Below are positions 7,870-17,005 of a stretch of DNA of 64,000 nucleotides, piece by piece; the stretch's first letter is position 1; each line of letters starts with the position of its first letter. Source of the DNA: Betaproteobacteria bacterium (lineage in GTDB: Bacteria; Pseudomonadota; Gammaproteobacteria; Burkholderiales; Rhodocyclaceae). Where the stretch lies: NCBI GenBank assembly GCA_016709965.1, contig JADJLT010000001.1:1757001-1821000 (forward strand), given 5' to 3'. The notes under the pieces are model-generated. The model worked only from the letters and a program-made list of their open reading frames with translations. It was not told the origin of the DNA and made no database searches. The translations under genes and the position numbers were made by a program.

Positions 7870-9678
7870 ATGTCTACCTGCCTCAAGCCGCTTGCGGCCT
7901 TACTCCCCTTGTTGTACCTAACGCCTGCTCTTTCTCAACAAAATCTGGATCCCGTTGTAGTCACTGCTACCCGGCAAGCTACCCGCGTCAGCGAAACGCT
8001 CGCCGATGTAACCGTCCTTCAACGCGAGGATATTGAAAAAGCGAGCGGATCTTCAGCACTAGAGCTGATTGCCCGCCAGCCCGGCATTCAGTTGAGCAAT
8101 AACGGCGGGCTTGGCAAGGCTTCCAGCCTGTTCATTCGTGGCGCCGAAGCACGCCATACCCTGTTGCTGATCGACGGCATCCCGCTCGGTTCTGCCACCA
8201 CCGGCACCCCGTCACTGGCCGACATTCCATTGTCACAAATCGAACGTATTGAAATTGTTCGCGGCCCTTCCTCTGCAGTCTATGGATCAGATGCGATCGG
8301 CGGCGTCATCCAGATTTTTACGCGGCGCGGAGAAGGTCCATTACAAGCAGATGCCTTTGCCGGTATCGGATCACGCAATACCCAAGAGCTGTCGGCCGGG
8401 CTGTCCGGTAGAGGCCAGATGCTGTCGGGGAATCTGCGGGTTTCGTATCTGGGCACGGATGGATTCAATGCCGCAGCCGATCCGGTTCGATACAAAGCAG
8501 TCAACGGCAGTTTTCCCAATCCAGACCGAGATGGTTATTACCAAAACAGCATGTCCGGCAGCATCGCGATTCGTCCGGCCAAAGGCCACGAACTGGGGAT
8601 TACCGGCTACAACGTCACCGGGAAAAACGACTACGATGGCGGTGGGCCGACCGTCTTTGCCTACGCCAATGTCGCAACCACTGTACTCTCCGCCTATTCC
8701 CGAAATCAATGGACAGACGATTGGACATCGACAGTTCGTTTTGGGCAGGCCGAGGATAGCTCAACCAACTTCGCACCGACCCGATCACTATTCGAGACGG
8801 TACAAAATCAGTGGATGGTCGAAAATCAGATTGGACTTCCGCTGGGCAGCCTGCTGATCGGCTATGAGTATTTATCCCAGGAAGTTAACAGCACCACCAA
8901 ATATGCCGTTCGTGAACGCACGGTCAGCTCCCCTTTCTTGGGCTACAACGCCAAGCTAGGCAACCATAGCGTGCAACTCGCAGGACGACGCGATGACAAC
9001 TCGCAATTTGGTGCCAAAAACACCGGCAACCTGGCCTACGGCTATCAATTCACGAGCGCGCTCTCCGCACGCGGGGCGATCGGTACTGCGTTCAAGGCCC
9101 CCACCTTCAACCAGCTCTATTTTCCAGGGTTTGGCTCGACAAACTTGAAGCCGGAAGAAGCATTGAACCGGGAAATCGGCCTGACCTGGCTGGAGACCGG
9201 CCACCGGATTGGCTGGGTTTATTTTGACAACAAAATCACTGATTTGATTGGCGGCTCTCCGCTGGTCAATATCAACAAAGCGACAATCCGGGGCAACTCA
9301 TTGACCTATGCCGGTTCGATTGGCCACTGGCAGATCAATGCGAGCATCGACATCATGGATCCGCGCGATGCCACAACCAGGAAAAAGCTGCCACGTCGCG
9401 CCGACGAGCAGGCCAATTTCTCACTTAGTTACGCTACCGGCCCACTGAACGTCGGAACGGAGGTCCAGGCCGTCGGCACCCGCTTCGACAACGCTACCAA
9501 CACCCGCCGAATGAAAGGCTACGCGCTGGTCAATCTGTTTGGCCATTACCAGATCACGCCAGACCTTCGTCTAGAAGCCCGCATCAATAACCTGTTCGAT
9601 GAACAATACGAAACCGCCTGGGCTTACGCGCAACCACGCCTGAGCGCGTTCATTGGCTTACGTTACAACCCTAAATAA
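7870..9678 (+). CDS. btuB: TonB-dependent vitamin B12 receptor BtuB
   Basis: Outer membrane cobalamin receptor of 602 aa. The chosen start (ATG 7870) follows AAAGGA by 6 nt; the frame is open further 5' through the riboswitch, but that part is not protein. Residues 1-21 form a signal peptide, followed by the TonB box DPVVVTATR, plug-domain motifs RGAEARHTLLLIDGIPLG and IERIEIVRGPSSAVYGSDAIGG, and a beta-barrel ending in FIGLRYNPK. The size and plug match BtuB of E. coli. The cobalamin riboswitch directly upstream supports B12 as substrate. Confidence 0.92.
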   Translation: MSTCLKPLAALLPLLYLTPALSQQNLDPVVVTATRQATRVSETLADVTVLQREDIEKASGSSALELIARQPGIQLSNNGGLGKASSLFIRGAEARHTLLLIDGIPLGSATTGTPSLADIPLSQIERIEIVRGPSSAVYGSDAIGGVIQIFTRRGEGPLQADAFAGIGSRNTQELSAGLSGRGQMLSGNLRVSYLGTDGFNAAADPVRYKAVNGSFPNPDRDGYYQNSMSGSIAIRPAKGHELGITGYNVTGKNDYDGGGPTVFAYANVATTVLSAYSRNQWTDDWTSTVRFGQAEDSSTNFAPTRSLFETVQNQWMVENQIGLPLGSLLIGYEYLSQEVNSTTKYAVRERTVSSPFLGYNAKLGNHSVQLAGRRDDNSQFGAKNTGNLAYGYQFTSALSARGAIGTAFKAPTFNQLYFPGFGSTNLKPEEALNREIGLTWLETGHRIGWVYFDNKITDLIGGSPLVNINKATIRGNSLTYAGSIGHWQINASIDIMDPRDATTRKKLPRRADEQANFSLSYATGPLNVGTEVQAVGTRFDNATNTRRMKGYALVNLFGHYQITPDLRLEARINNLFDEQYETAWAYAQPRLSAFIGLRYNPK

Positions 9679-9859
9679 TCCTGCCACCCGCCAGCCCCCC
9701 GGATACCGGTGTCTTTGTGCAATTTAGTGATCAATCCTTATGTACAGGGCGTTGCCGGCGTCGCGGGAAACGCTCCGTATTTTCCTCGCCGGACTAAAAC
9801 TATAGAAAGAAGAAGCTATGTCTCTGTTATTCAAGCATTCCTCAATGTAAAATCGCAAT

Positions 9860-10046
9860 TGTTACAGGTGCTGCGCGAGGTTTCTCCAACCGCAGTTAAA
9901 CGGGAAAGCGGTGCGTCTCCATTGAGACCATTCCGCTGCTGCCCCCGCAACGGTAAGCAAGTGCGGACATATCAAAAGGCCACTGGGTAACCACCTGGGA
10001 AGGCGATACGTCAAGACTTGCGAGCCCGGATACCGGCCTGAGACAA
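9860..10046 (+). promoter_or_regulatory. Cobalamin (AdoCbl) riboswitch 2, upstream of the B12 uptake operon
   Basis: Nearly the same sequence as riboswitch 1: from TTAAACGGGAAAGCGGTG to TACCGGCCTGAGACAAA, about 150 bp, only a few positions differ (for example ACATATC for ACGTATC). All core elements and the B12-box region are present. It precedes the second TonB receptor by 119 bp and probably controls the whole receptor-btuC-btuD unit and perhaps cobO-cobB. A -10-like TAAAAT lies at 9849-9854. Confidence 0.92.
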
Positions 10047-10165
10047 ACAAGCGGAAGTGCCACGGGGGTGTGGTGCCGGTTATTGCAACCAGCCTTCTCC
10101 CCTCCCACTTCCTTTTCAATGCTCTTCCGGCATGCGGGGACGCCCGCCGGGAAAAAGGGAAAATC

Positions 10166-12133
10166 ATGCATCCACGTTTAAAGCCGCTGGCTATTCTGCC
10201 GGCACTCGCCCTTTCCGCCACCCTGGCACAAGCGGAAGCGCAACTCGATCAGGTCGTGGTGACGGCAACCCGCTTTGCCGAACAAGCACCTGCAGTCCCC
10301 GGAAACGTAACCATCATTTCCCGGGAAGATATCCGAACCTCACCGGCTCGCAATATTCCTGACCTGTTGCAGAACAGTGCCGGCGTCATGGTTTCGCCGC
10401 TCTATGGCAGCTTGGGCATTGATGCCACTGTCGACCTTCGCGGCTTTGGCGATACGGCAGGCAACAATACCTTGATCCTGATTGACGGTCAGCGCATGAA
10501 TCCGCTCGACATGAGTGGCATCGACTGGTCAATCATTCCGCTCGCCAGCATCGAGCGAATCGAAATCATGCGCGGTGCCGGGTCGGTACTCTATGGTGAC
10601 CGAGCAACAGGCGGCGTCATTAATATCGTGACGGACAAGTCGGCGCGCACAGCAGCGTCCGCCTCGGTCGGCGTTGGCAGCTTCAACTCGCGTAGCGCAG
10701 ACGGCGAAATCTCTTACGGCGGAAATGCGGGATATGGCAGCCTGAAGGCCCATTATGGTGCCACCGACGGTTGGCGAAAGAATAACCAAGCGGATCAGGC
10801 ATCCATAGCCGGACGGCTGGGCTGGGCGTTCTCCCGTGCCGAGATTTTTACCGATTTCGCCCTGTTCAATGAAAGCACCGGCACCCCCGGATCCATCGCC
10901 GAGAATGCCTACCGGACGGACCCGAAGCAGGCCAGAAATCCGTTCGATACCCAGCGTAAGGAAGGCTACCGGCTACGTCCGGGTGTTGCTGTTCAATTAA
11001 GTGGGACCTTGCGTCTTGAAGCCGAAGTCGCTTTAGACCATGCCGAGCAACACTTTGATAGTGTTTCATTCGGCAGCACCTCCGATCGCCAGCGCAACAT
11101 GGTGTCGGTAACACCGCGTATTCGCTGGGCGCATGGTTTGGGCGCACTGAAGAGCGAGAGCGTCCTTGGTGCTGACTACTATTCCGGCGATGTCACCAAC
11201 AGTTACTCGTCGTATGCCAACAATCGGGCCGAGCAGGACAGTTCTGCCGTCTATCTGCAGAACACGACGGGACTGACCGACCGCCTGACAATGACCCTGG
11301 GCGGACGCACCCAGAGAGTAAAGCAAACCGCCGATCAGGACGCCTACCCGGCGTGGCTCATGCCGGCCCTGTCCGGTAGAAGCGAGCATACGCGGAGCGC
11401 CGTGGATGCGGGTCTGGTATATCGAACGAGTGACTGGCGTGTTTACGGGAAGTTCGGCACCACATTCCGCTTTGCCAATACGGATGAACTGTTCGGCTAT
11501 GACTCCCTGACCGGGAATCCGGTGTTTGCCGGCAATCTCCAACCACAACACGGGACCATCGGTGAACTTGGCGGCAGCGTCGCCTTCGGCCCGCTTTCGG
11601 TGCAGCTTGCGGCCTTTCAGATGGACCTCAAGGACGAGATCGGTTACGACGGCGCCCAAGGGGCGAATATCAATTTTGACCCGACACGGCGGCGCGGCGT
11701 GGAAACAGAAATTGCCTGGCGAATGACATCGAGCCTGAAAACCCAGTTCGCCTATACCTATACCGATGCCAAATTCCGCGACGGGGTTTATCAGGACAAA
11801 TCGGTGCCCATGGTGCCGAACAACAAGGCTTCGTTCCGCATCAACTGGCAAGGTGGTCAAATTGGCAACTATGGCTTGTCGGCCAACTACATCGGCGACC
11901 GCCGCTTTAGTGGCGATTATGCCAACCAACTCAAAATGCTTTCCGGGTATACAACGCTCGATCTCGTTGCTGATTGGAAAGTCGGCCCAATGACCGTCTC
12001 GGCTCGCGTTCTCAATCTCACCGACAAGCACTACGCCCCGTTCGCACTGTATTCCCCACTCAAAAGCGACTATTACTACTATCCGGCTGACGGCCGTGCC
12101 GTTTTCGTTTCCGCCCGCTACGACTTCAAGTAA
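10166..12133 (+). CDS. TonB-dependent receptor, probable corrinoid receptor
   Basis: Outer membrane receptor of 655 aa. The ATG at 10166 follows AAAGGGAAA. Residues 1-24 are a signal peptide, then the TonB box LDQVVVTATR and plug motifs LRGFGDTAGNNTLILIDGQ (about residue 95) and IERIEIMRGAGSVLYGDRAT, and a barrel ending with aromatic SARYDFK. It is not a recent copy of the neighbouring btuB: the proteins differ through plug and barrel although their riboswitches are almost identical. Control by a cobalamin riboswitch and direct abutment to btuC suggest cobalamin, cobinamide or another corrinoid as ligand. Confidence 0.85.
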   Translation: MHPRLKPLAILPALALSATLAQAEAQLDQVVVTATRFAEQAPAVPGNVTIISREDIRTSPARNIPDLLQNSAGVMVSPLYGSLGIDATVDLRGFGDTAGNNTLILIDGQRMNPLDMSGIDWSIIPLASIERIEIMRGAGSVLYGDRATGGVINIVTDKSARTAASASVGVGSFNSRSADGEISYGGNAGYGSLKAHYGATDGWRKNNQADQASIAGRLGWAFSRAEIFTDFALFNESTGTPGSIAENAYRTDPKQARNPFDTQRKEGYRLRPGVAVQLSGTLRLEAEVALDHAEQHFDSVSFGSTSDRQRNMVSVTPRIRWAHGLGALKSESVLGADYYSGDVTNSYSSYANNRAEQDSSAVYLQNTTGLTDRLTMTLGGRTQRVKQTADQDAYPAWLMPALSGRSEHTRSAVDAGLVYRTSDWRVYGKFGTTFRFANTDELFGYDSLTGNPVFAGNLQPQHGTIGELGGSVAFGPLSVQLAAFQMDLKDEIGYDGAQGANINFDPTRRRGVETEIAWRMTSSLKTQFAYTYTDAKFRDGVYQDKSVPMVPNNKASFRINWQGGQIGNYGLSANYIGDRRFSGDYANQLKMLSGYTTLDLVADWKVGPMTVSARVLNLTDKHYAPFALYSPLKSDYYYYPADGRAVFVSARYDFK

Positions 12134-13111
12134 ATGCCAACCCGCCAACGTGCCCTCCTGATTCTCGCCAGCCTCTGCCTTCTGGCCGTGGCGAGCTTCT
12201 GGCTGGCGCTGACGGTGGGCAGTTTCAAGATTTCCTATGCCGAAGTGCTTGCCGCCTTGCTGGGACAGGAGGGCGGGGCAGGTGATGTGGTATTGCAACT
12301 GCGCTTGCCGCGCGCCGTGGCCGGTTTTGCCTGTGGCGGGCTGCTGGCACTGGCCGGCGCCCTGATGCAGGTTTTGCTGCGTAATCCGTTGGCTGACCCG
12401 TACGTGCTGGGTATTTCCGGGGGTGCCGGCGTTGGTGCGATGTTCGCCATGCTGCTCGGACTGCCGGTACTCGGTGTTGATGGGCTGGCTTTTATCGGTG
12501 CCTTTGCGGCAATGCTGCTGGTCTTCGGGCTGGCGCACGGGGACGGAAGCTGGACGCAAACCCGCCTGTTGCTGACCGGTGTAATCGTCGCCGCCGGTTG
12601 CGGTGCGCTGGTCGCGTTGATGCTGACCATTGCCGAGGAGCACAAGCTGCGCGGCATGTTGTTCTGGCTGATGGGCGACCTCGGCCAAAGCGCACAATGG
12701 TGGCCGGCCTTGGCTGCGCTGGTCATTGCGCTGGCGCTGGCCATGCCTTTTGCCCGAGAGCTGAATCTGCTGTCCCGCGGACTGATGCAGGCGCAAGCCT
12801 TGGGCGTGGCGGTTGGCCGCTTGCGTTACGCCATCTACCTTCTCGCTTCACTGGCCACTGCGGCATCGGTGACGACGGCCGGCTCCATCGGCTTTGTCGG
12901 TCTGGTCGTGCCGCACCTGGTGCGACTGGCCACCGGCAACGATCAACGTCTGCTGCTGCCGGCTTCGGTACTGGCAGGCGGCTCGTTATTGGTGCTGGCC
13001 GACACCCTGGCCCGTACGCTACTGGCGCCGCAGCAGTTGCCCGTGGGGGTGCTGACGGCACTGATCGGCGTTCCTGTCTTTCTCTTCCTGCTCTCCAGGC
13101 AGCCGAAATGA
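12134..13111 (+). CDS. btuC: ABC transporter permease, FecCD/BtuC family
   Basis: Inner membrane permease of 325 aa with about ten hydrophobic segments. FecCD signatures include LRLPRAVAGFACGGLLALAG near residue 55, LADPYVLGISGGAGVGAMFA near residue 85 and GFVGLVVPHLVRLATGNDQR near residue 255. It begins at the base after the receptor stop codon and overlaps btuD by 4 bp. With the riboswitch-controlled receptor upstream it most likely carries cobalamin. No periplasmic binding protein (BtuF) is encoded in the cluster. Confidence 0.88.
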   Translation: MPTRQRALLILASLCLLAVASFWLALTVGSFKISYAEVLAALLGQEGGAGDVVLQLRLPRAVAGFACGGLLALAGALMQVLLRNPLADPYVLGISGGAGVGAMFAMLLGLPVLGVDGLAFIGAFAAMLLVFGLAHGDGSWTQTRLLLTGVIVAAGCGALVALMLTIAEEHKLRGMLFWLMGDLGQSAQWWPALAALVIALALAMPFARELNLLSRGLMQAQALGVAVGRLRYAIYLLASLATAASVTTAGSIGFVGLVVPHLVRLATGNDQRLLLPASVLAGGSLLVLADTLARTLLAPQQLPVGVLTALIGVPVFLFLLSRQPK

Positions 13112-13881
13112 CCCAGGCACTGCTCGAAGCCCGACAACTGGCCGTTGAAATCGGCGGCAAAGCGGTCGTCAACCAGGTCAACCTGCGGGTGGCCAGCGGG
13201 GAACGAATTGCCATTCTCGGACGCAATGGCGCGGGCAAATCGACGCTGTTGTCGACGCTGGCCGGCCTGCGTCCACCGGCGGCCGGTGCGGTGTTGCTGG
13301 ATGGCGAGGACGCTGCCTTGCTGCCGGCCCGACAGGCTGCCCTGCGCCGCGCCTGGCTGGGGCAATTTCAAAACGATCCCTTCGGTTCAAGCGTGCTCGA
13401 AACGGCCCTGACCGGACGCCATCCACACCTCGGGCGCTGGGACTGGGAGTCGACGCGCGACGCCGAACTGGCGCGCAGCGCAATCAAGGCGGTCGGTCTG
13501 GAAGGCATGGAGTCACGCCAGGTCCATACTTTGTCCGGCGGCGAACGGCAGCGGCTGGCGATTGCCACGCTGCTGACCCAGGCGGCGCCGCTTTACCTGC
13601 TTGATGAACCCCTGTCGCATCTTGACCTCAATCACCAGATGGCTGTGCTAGAACTCTTTGCCGGCGCCGCTCGCGACTGCGGTGCCGGGGTCATCATGGT
13701 CCTGCACGATCCGGCCCTGGCCCATCGTTTCTGCGACCGGGCACTGCTGGTTTATGGCGATGGCCGCACCGAGTCAGGTACGGTCGATGCCATTCTGACG
13801 GCCGAAACGCTATCCGAACTTTACGGCTATGGCCTGCGTCAGATCGAAGATCGCGGCCATCGCTGCTTTATTCCGAAATAA
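13108..13881 (+). CDS. btuD: ABC transporter ATP-binding protein, BtuD type
   Basis: ATPase of 257 aa. Walker A is GRNGAGKST (about residues 36-44), the Q-loop is in GQFQNDPFG, the signature is LSGGERQRLA, Walker B is LYLLDEPLSHLD, and the H-loop His is in VLHDPALAHRFCD. The start at 13108 shares ATGA with the btuC stop. It powers the BtuC permease for corrinoid uptake. A dispersed-repeat copy lies just after the stop codon. Confidence 0.9.
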   Translation: MTQALLEARQLAVEIGGKAVVNQVNLRVASGERIAILGRNGAGKSTLLSTLAGLRPPAAGAVLLDGEDAALLPARQAALRRAWLGQFQNDPFGSSVLETALTGRHPHLGRWDWESTRDAELARSAIKAVGLEGMESRQVHTLSGGERQRLAIATLLTQAAPLYLLDEPLSHLDLNHQMAVLELFAGAARDCGAGVIMVLHDPALAHRFCDRALLVYGDGRTESGTVDAILTAETLSELYGYGLRQIEDRGHRCFIPK

Positions 13882-13883
13882 TA

Positions 13884-13923
13884 AAATTTCAAATTTGGCC
13901 GATTTTTCCGGTTGACCGTAGCA
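13884..13923 (-). repeat. Dispersed A-tract repeat, copy 3 (after btuD)
   Basis: Minus strand: CTGCTACGGTCAACCGGAAA, then AATCGGCCAAATTTGAAATT. Near-consensus, intergenic between btuD and cobO. Confidence 0.9.
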
Positions 13924-13965
13924 GTCGGCTTCCACCCCTTTTAATCAATTTTTTCAGAGAAAATC

Positions 13966-14556
13966 ATGACCGTTACCCACGAAGAACGCATGCAAAGGAA
14001 AAAGGCTGTCGTCGATAGCAAGATCGACGCGGCACAGGAAGAACGAGGCGTGCTGGTGGTCAATACCGGCAACGGCAAGGGCAAATCGAGTGCAGCGTTT
14101 GGCGTCGTCGCGCGTGCTCTCGGGCATGGCCTCAAGGTCGGCGTCGTCCAGTTCGTCAAAGGCCGTTCGGATACCGGCGAGGAAGCATTTTTCCGTCTGC
14201 AACCGAATGTCGCCTGGCATGTCGGCGGCGAAGGCTTCACCTGGGAAACCCAGGACAAGGAACGCGACGCGAAGGCAGCCCAGGCCGCCTGGGAGATTGC
14301 CTGCGGCCATCTGAGCGACCCGGCCATCGGCCTCGTCGTCCTCGACGAAATGACCTACGCTTTCAAATACGGCTGGCTCGACCTGGACACCATACTTGCC
14401 AAGCTACTGGCTCGCCCGACCATGCAACACGTCATCATCACCGGCCGCGCCGCGCCGCAAGGCCTGCGCGAAGCTGCTGACACGGTCAGCGACATCGGCA
14501 TGGAGAAACACGCCTTCCAAAACGGCATCAAGGCCATGCCAGGACTCGAATTCTGA
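13966..14556 (+). CDS. cobO: Cob(I)alamin adenosyltransferase, CobO/BtuR (CobA) type
   Basis: Transfers the 5'-deoxyadenosyl group from ATP to cob(I)alamin or cob(I)yrinate diamide, 196 aa, the family size. The P-loop NTGNGKGKSSAAFG lies at about residues 31-44, followed by VGVVQFVKGRSDTGEE and the Walker-B-like LVVLDEMTYAFKYGWLD. It ends HAFQNGIKAMPGLEF, typical of CobO. Its stop overlaps the cobB start (TGATG), and it lies 85 bp after btuD, so imported corrinoid can be adenosylated at once. Confidence 0.93.
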   Translation: MTVTHEERMQRKKAVVDSKIDAAQEERGVLVVNTGNGKGKSSAAFGVVARALGHGLKVGVVQFVKGRSDTGEEAFFRLQPNVAWHVGGEGFTWETQDKERDAKAAQAAWEIACGHLSDPAIGLVVLDEMTYAFKYGWLDLDTILAKLLARPTMQHVIITGRAAPQGLREAADTVSDIGMEKHAFQNGIKAMPGLEF

Positions 14557-15842
14557 TGCCGTCCTGCCCGGCACTGCTCATCGCCGCCCCCGCCTCCAGC
14601 CAGGGCAAGACTACGGTCACCGCCGCGCTGGCCCGCCTGCACAGCCGTCAGGGTAGACAAGTCACCGTCTTCAAATGCGGTCCGGATTTTCTCGATCCGC
14701 AGATTCACACCGTGGCCAGCGGCCGCCCTTGCCAGAACCTCGATCTCGGCATGTGTGGTGAAAACGATGCGCGCTGGCGGCTGGCCCGAGCCGCGCAGGA
14801 ATCCGATCTGATCCTGATCGAAGGGGTCATGGGCCTGTTCGACGGCCAACCCTCGGCCGCCGACCTCGCCCTCCGCTTCGGCATTCCGGTGATGGCCTTG
14901 ATCGACGCTGGAGCCATGGCCCAGACCTTCGGCGCGATTGCCCACGGCCTCGCCACCTATCGACCCGAACTGCCATTTGCCGGAGTGCTAGCCAATCGCG
15001 CCGCCAGCGAAGGGCATATCAAGATGTTGCGCGACAGCCTACCCGCCGGCATGGGCTGGTTCGGCGCTCTGCCCAAAAGCAACGACAGCCTGCCCGAACG
15101 TCATCTGGGATTGCTGCAGGCGGCCGAAATCACCGACCTCGAAGCCCGTCTCGACGCCTTGGCCGATGCCTTGGCGGCGAGTGCTACGGTCGACCTGCCA
15201 AAACCCGTCAATTTCGACACTTTACCGGTGCCGCTCATTGCGCCAGCACTTGCCGGCCAGCGCATCGCCATCGCCCGCGATGCCGCTTATGGATTCATCT
15301 ACCCGGCCAATCTGGAAACGCTGGCGGCGCTCGGTGCCGAGCTGTGCTTCTTTTCGCCGGTCGCCGGCAATCCATTGCCCGATTGCGATGCCGTTTGGCT
15401 CCCTGGCGGCTATCCGGAACTTCACGGCGACACCCTTGGCAAGCACACTGGCCTCTGGCAAGCACTGAAAGCCCACGTCGCCGCAGGCAAACCCCTGCTC
15501 GCCGAATGCGGCGGCATGATGAGTCTGTTCGAAGAAGTCATCGACAAAAGTGGCACATCCCATCACTTTGGTGGCCTGTTACCGGGGCGTTCGGTGATGC
15601 AAAAACGTCTGGCCGCGCTCGGTACGCAATTTACTGAATTGCCGGAAGGCCGGCTGTCCGGGCATACCTTTCATTACTCGAAGAGCGAAACCACGCTCAC
15701 GCCACTGCTCCGTGCTCAAACAGCCAAGGGAAGCGAAGGCGAAGCCATCTATCGCCAGGATCGACTGACTGCCTCCTACGTCCATTTCTACTTTCCAAGC
15801 AATCCAGCGGCCACAGCCAGCCTTTTCATGCGACCAAAATAG
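14556..15842 (+). CDS. cobB: Cobyrinic acid a,c-diamide synthase (CobB/CbiA)
   Basis: ATP- and glutamine-dependent amidation of cobyrinic (or hydrogenobyrinic) acid at a and c, 428 aa. The N-terminal synthetase domain has the P-loop-like APASSQGKTTVTAAL and FKCGPDFLDPQIH. The C-terminal glutamine amidotransferase domain has the nucleophile Cys in LLAECGGMMSLFEE (about residue 320) and a late catalytic His in SGHTFHYSK. Its presence beside uptake genes shows either de novo synthesis continuing elsewhere in the genome or corrinoid salvage. Confidence 0.92.
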   Translation: MPSCPALLIAAPASSQGKTTVTAALARLHSRQGRQVTVFKCGPDFLDPQIHTVASGRPCQNLDLGMCGENDARWRLARAAQESDLILIEGVMGLFDGQPSAADLALRFGIPVMALIDAGAMAQTFGAIAHGLATYRPELPFAGVLANRAASEGHIKMLRDSLPAGMGWFGALPKSNDSLPERHLGLLQAAEITDLEARLDALADALAASATVDLPKPVNFDTLPVPLIAPALAGQRIAIARDAAYGFIYPANLETLAALGAELCFFSPVAGNPLPDCDAVWLPGGYPELHGDTLGKHTGLWQALKAHVAAGKPLLAECGGMMSLFEEVIDKSGTSHHFGGLLPGRSVMQKRLAALGTQFTELPEGRLSGHTFHYSKSETTLTPLLRAQTAKGSEGEAIYRQDRLTASYVHFYFPSNPAATASLFMRPK

Positions 15843-15939
15843 TTCGAATAATACGAAGACTAATACAAGAAATAGCTGGTTTTTCTGCAATGGGAAGCGG
15901 GTACACTACGACTTGTAACTTTCCCACACGGAGACATGC

Positions 15940-16818
15940 ATGAAGAATTTCGTATTGATGGCCGCCGCACTCGTGCTCGGCTTCACCTTGCAAATCGGCG
16001 ATGCCGAAGCCAAGCGTCTTGGCGGCGGCAGCTCTTACGGCATGCAGCGCCAGTCCGTTGCCCCGAGCAAGTCGACCAACGCTGCACCAACCCCGGCTCC
16101 GCACCAGGCTGGCGCAGCAGCCCCGCAAGCGCAACCCAAGCGCTCCTGGATGGGTCCGCTCGCCGGTCTGGCCGCCGGTATCGGTCTGGCCGCCCTGGCA
16201 TCGCACTTCGGTTTCGGTGAAGGCCTGGCCAACTTCATGATGATCGGCCTGATCATCATGGCAGCTGTCATGCTCTTCGGCTTCCTGATGCGCAAGAAGG
16301 CCGCTGCTGCTCAGCAAGGCGGCATGCAGTATGCTGGCGCCGGCAGCAACTACGGCAGCAACGCCCCACGTGAGCCGGCTTCTTTCAACCCCGGCGGTGC
16401 AGCCATGGCAGCACCGATCGCAAATGGCGCGAGCAGCGGCAACATCCCGGCCGGTTTTGATGTTGAAGGCTTCGTGCGCAACGCCAAGGTCAACTTCATT
16501 CGCCTGCAGGCATCCAATGACGCCGGTAATCTCGACGATATCCGCGAATTCACCTCACCGGAAATGTTCGCTGAAATCAAGCTGGGCATGGGCGAACGCG
16601 ATGGCACCAAGCAGGAAACCGACGTTGCGCAACTCAACGGCGAAGTGCTTGACGTCGCCGAAGAAGCTAACCGTTATATCGTCAGTATCCGTTTCACCGG
16701 CCTGATCAGCGAAGAAAAGGGTGCGACACCAACGCCTTTCGACGAAATCTGGCACATGACCAAACCGACCGACAACAGTCGCGGCTGGGTATTAGCTGGT
16801 ATCCAGCAAGTTCAGTAA
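15940..16818 (+). CDS. Tim44-like domain membrane protein
   Basis: Exported or membrane-anchored protein of 292 aa. It has a signal peptide (residues 1-24, ending DAEA), a low-complexity Ser/Gln/Pro/Ala stretch, two hydrophobic segments around residues 68-110 (GPLAGLAAGIGLAALASHFG and FMMIGLIIMAAVMLFGFLM), a Gly/Ala linker, and a C-terminal Tim44-like domain from about residue 165 (GFDVEGFVRNAKVNFIRLQ to GWVLAGIQQV). Bacterial Tim44-like proteins are common in betaproteobacteria but their function is not established. It appears monocistronic, closed by the terminator at 16837. Confidence 0.85.
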   Translation: MKNFVLMAAALVLGFTLQIGDAEAKRLGGGSSYGMQRQSVAPSKSTNAAPTPAPHQAGAAAPQAQPKRSWMGPLAGLAAGIGLAALASHFGFGEGLANFMMIGLIIMAAVMLFGFLMRKKAAAAQQGGMQYAGAGSNYGSNAPREPASFNPGGAAMAAPIANGASSGNIPAGFDVEGFVRNAKVNFIRLQASNDAGNLDDIREFTSPEMFAEIKLGMGERDGTKQETDVAQLNGEVLDVAEEANRYIVSIRFTGLISEEKGATPTPFDEIWHMTKPTDNSRGWVLAGIQQVQ

Positions 16819-16836
16819 AACTAGATTCGCCCAGAC

Positions 16837-16870
16837 AAGGCTGGCGAGAGCTTCTCGCCAGCCTTTTTTG
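16837..16870 (+). terminator. Intrinsic terminator after the Tim44-like gene
   Basis: GGCTGGCGAGA (16839-16849) pairs perfectly with TCTCGCCAGCC (16853-16863) around a 3-nt loop, followed by TTTTTT. It begins 18 bp after the stop codon. Confidence 0.92.
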
Positions 16871-17005
16871 TTTTTGCTTGCGCAAACGCCGCATAGTTCG
16901 TTTTTGTGAAATAGTGCATTGAACAAGCTGAACTTCGATGGCATAGTCACCATTGTCTTTGTAAAGAGCCCTTTACAAACAATCACGCCTACGACAGAAC
17001 AAAAT

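Noticed and set aside
11066..12796. 576-codon open frame on the minus strand across the receptor and btuC
   Set aside because: Shadow of high-GC coding sequence on the other strand; no family resemblance.
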